The position numbers and the translations under genes were made by a program. Shown here one piece after another: positions 21,975 through 23,114 of a stretch of DNA of 23,114 bases. Below the pieces are notes generated by a model. The model was not told where the DNA came from and ran no database searches. It saw only the letters and a program-made list of their open reading frames with translations. The DNA comes from a virus. The first letter of the stretch is position 1. Each line of letters begins with the position of its first letter. Location of the stretch: the IMG/VR virus record IMGVR_UViG_3300020470_004551, positions 1 through 23,114 of that record. One strand, written 5' to 3'.

Positions 21975-21993
21975 TGGATTAATGCTAATGCAG

Positions 21994-22174
21994 TTTCTAA
22001 GATTCTTCTTTACATTAATGGATTTAGAAAAATCGCTTAGAAATAGTGTTAGGATAGCTTAGTTAGTATCAACTCACACCTGTTTTATTTTCTAACTAAG
22101 TGAAGCAACTATGGAGAGGACCTTCAGCTTTCCCTCAGTTGAATAAAAAAAGGTTCTCTCCTGGATCCAGGAGA
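21994..22174 (+). ncRNA. Structured 5' leader with three or four hairpins
   Basis: The 390-bp gap 21799-22188 has no convincing gene. On the plus strand it holds TTTCTAA/TTAGAAA (21994-22000 with 22024-22030) and CTTAGTTAG/CTAACTAAG (22058-22066 with 22092-22100). A compound stem follows: GGAGAGGACC (22113-22122) pairs with GGTTCTCTCC (22152-22161), enclosing TTCAGCT/AGTTGAA (22123-22129 with 22137-22143). Then comes the palindrome TCTCCTGGATCCAGGAGA (22157-22174), directly before the Shine-Dalgarno (22176-22181). The last two structures share 22157-22161 and exclude each other, as in an RNA switch. A replication origin is the alternative reading. Confidence 0.5.
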
Positions 22175-22188
22175 AAAGGAGAAAAAAA

Positions 22189-22380
22189 ATGGATACTGAT
22201 TATCAAGATAGTTTGCTTCTAAGAACAGTAGTAGACAAACTCGAAAGAGCAGAATTGCAGCGAGATACATATTTGATAGATCGTGATAAATATCATGAGC
22301 AAACTATAAAAGGTATTGCTACTGCTTTAGAAGAAATTAAAAAATTACAAATTCAAATATTAGAAAGATTGGATAAATAG
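22189..22380 (+). CDS. Early coiled-coil protein (63 aa)
   Basis: AAGGAG lies 7 nt before the ATG, at the end of the structured leader. The 63-residue product is helical, with a coiled coil over about residues 8-60 (LLRTVVDKLERAELQRD, then ALEEIKKLQIQILERL). No TM and no recognised family. As the first rightward gene opposite the repressor operon, it may be an early regulator or partner of the HTH protein that follows 1 nt later. Confidence 0.75.
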   Translation: MDTDYQDSLLLRTVVDKLERAELQRDTYLIDRDKYHEQTIKGIATALEEIKKLQIQILERLDK

Positions 22381-22381
22381 A

Positions 22382-22582
22382 ATGACATCAAATTTCAATT
22401 TGTTTGAAGAAGATAAAATGTATAAATCTTCTGAAGTGAAAGAAAAAATGGGATATTCAGATTACCTATGGGATAAAGAAAAAGAAAATATCCCATGTAT
22501 AAATGTTGGATCAGAAAAAAGAGCTTTTTATTACTACAATGGCAAAGATCTTAATTTTTACCTAAGAATGAGAGTGGTTTAA
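22382..22582 (+). CDS. Xis/MerR-like HTH DNA-binding protein (66 aa)
   Basis: From residue 13 the pattern MYKSSEVKEKMGYSDYLWDKEKE ... IPCINVGSEKRAFYYYNGKDLNFYL follows the HTH-17 layout: a start strand and a helix entering S-S-E-V, a recognition helix after G-Y-S, then a wing and K-D-L. Such proteins act as excisionases or small regulators. The position opposite the repressor and the presence of an integrase favour an excisionase or Cro-like role. Start is the ATG at 22382; the internal ATG at 22418 is an alternative. Confidence 0.65.
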   Translation: MTSNFNLFEEDKMYKSSEVKEKMGYSDYLWDKEKENIPCINVGSEKRAFYYYNGKDLNFYLRMRVV

Positions 22583-22616
22583 ATTATGGATCAAATGCTG
22601 GATTCTTTTTTTTGAT

Positions 22617-22702
22617 AAGAGTATTCTTTCCTGAAATCATCTCTATATATATTTTAATATATATAAAATTTTAGGAAGGATGAGATACTCTTAGTTTTTT
22701 TT
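22617..22702 (+). terminator. Strong rho-independent terminator of the early operon
   Basis: AAGAGTAT (22617-22624) pairs with ATACTCTT (22685-22692). Inside it, TCTTTCCTGAAA (22625-22636) pairs over 12 positions, with two G-U pairs, with TTTTAGGAAGGA, and an AT-only stem forms the tip. Eight T follow at 22695-22702. It is placed right after the HTH gene. Confidence 0.85.
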
Positions 22703-22717
22703 AAATTAAGTATGTAG

Positions 22718-22735
22718 TTAAAAGATATCTTTTAA
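22718..22735. promoter_or_regulatory. 18-bp palindrome upstream of the second early unit
   Basis: TTAAAAGATATCTTTTAA is a perfect palindrome between the terminator and the next gene. The segment to 22811 is AT-rich and contains TATATATTAATAG, which could be part of a promoter. The palindrome may be an operator for the recombinase unit, or a resolution site. Otherwise nothing is seen in 22583-22811. Confidence 0.45.
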
Positions 22736-22811
22736 GGAGAATTAAATATTAATCATAATTAATTTAAAAATATATATATTAATAGTCTTAACGTAAAAGG
22801 GAGAAAAATAT

Positions 22812-23015
22812 TTGGGTAGATCAACAAACTTTAAAAAATTAGAAAAATTACAAGAAGATTTACTAATAATCAAAGAATGTATCTATAACTTAAAAAAATT
22901 AAGAAATGTTGGAATCGTAGAAGCTAAAAAAAATATTTTAATCAAACAAAAAAATGACATTTTAAAGGAAATTTACCAAATAGAAGGAGAATTTAGGATA
23001 ATTGGAAAAAATTAA
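22812..23015 (+). CDS. Coiled-coil protein coupled to serine recombinase (67 aa)
   Basis: The start is TTG at 22812, with GGGAG 8 nt upstream; no ATG fits. The 67-residue helical product has heptad-like spacing (FKKLEKLQEDLLIIKECIYNLKKL) and a second helix rich in Ile and Lys. It overlaps the following recombinase start by 14 nt and shares its AAGGAG context, so the two are probably made together. A partner or regulator of the recombinase is inferred. Confidence 0.65.
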   Translation: MGRSTNFKKLEKLQEDLLIIKECIYNLKKLRNVGIVEAKKNILIKQKNDILKEIYQIEGEFRIIGKN

Positions 23016-23114
23016 AGCTGGAATATTCATGAGAGTATCTACTAAAGATCAAAATACTGAAAATCAGAAACAAACATTATTAGATTTAACTAAAAATAGA
23101 GGTTTTGAATTGAC
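23002..23114 (+). CDS. Serine recombinase, N-terminal fragment (cut by window)
   Basis: From the TTG at 23002 (or ATG 23029) the frame reads ...AGIFMRVSTKDQNTENQ followed by LLDLTKNRGFEL and runs off the window. R-V-S-T-K-D-Q-N-T-E-N-Q is the signature around the catalytic serine of resolvase/invertase-type serine recombinases. The C-terminal part is missing, so small resolvase, invertase or large integrase cannot be told apart. AAGGAG lies about 13 nt before the TTG. The element thus carries recombinases of two unrelated classes. Confidence 0.8.
   Translation, partial: MEKIKAGIFMRVSTKDQNTENQKQTLLDLTKNRGFEL

Noticed and set aside
21982-22062. 26-codon ORF in the divergent control region, possible leader peptide
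   Set aside because: There is no Shine-Dalgarno and it overlaps the predicted transcription start; kept only as a remote possibility within the structured leader.

Overview
This window is AT-rich and gene-dense. It reads as most of a temperate, membrane-assembled virus (prophage or episomal virus) rather than ordinary chromosome. The likely host is a bacterium: Shine-Dalgarno sequences are strong (AAGGAG-type), there is a cI/LexA-like S24 repressor, the Sec signal peptides have A-x-A-like cleavage sites, and some promoters are sigma70-like. The host cannot be named from sequence alone. No tRNA, rRNA or obvious host gene is visible, so whether the element is integrated cannot be decided here.

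Positions 36-5006 (+) hold a very compact operon in which most neighbouring genes overlap or abut. It starts with a Mom-like DNA-modification gene and a frameshifted C5-cytosine methyltransferase. A string of small soluble, basic or single-TM proteins follows, ending in a three-TM protein coupled to a Zot/FtsK-HerA-like ATPase that is the likely packaging or extrusion motor.

Positions 5098-12789 (+) look like the virion module. A two-TM protein with an Fn3-like ectodomain comes first, then two 73-74 aa two-TM proteins that are the best major-coat candidates, then a perfect 14-bp hairpin. Next are two tandem paralogues with identical ends and a variable centre, and several tiny basic proteins including one with an AT-hook. 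Three large membrane proteins with secreted ectodomains follow, and then a secreted trimeric-fibre-like protein with a mosaic C-terminus. Positions 12968-17456 (+) carry a 1261-residue disordered, repeat-rich, DNA-binding-like protein, an acidic protein and a tiny membrane protein. The window shows no terminase, portal, HK97-type or jelly-roll capsid gene. With the motor plus small hydrophobic coat proteins, this suggests a filamentous, spindle-like or pleomorphic particle built in the membrane.

Positions 17450-17672 contain a pair of 51-bp direct repeats made of AGGTAACA boxes, a candidate attP or iteron region. Positions 17680-21798 (-) are the lysogeny module: a small gene pair of unknown function, a tyrosine integrase translationally coupled to an S24 repressor, an 18-bp operator palindrome, and three accessory genes (one of the MGYT phage family, one with zinc-knuckle cysteines).

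Positions 21799-22188 are a divergent control region with operator-like palindromes, a TTGACA promoter and a highly structured leader. From 22189 (+) a short early operon (coiled-coil protein, Xis/MerR-like HTH protein) ends at a strong terminator. A second unit follows, with a coiled-coil protein overlapping the start of a serine recombinase that runs off the window. Replication genes are not seen and may lie beyond the edge.
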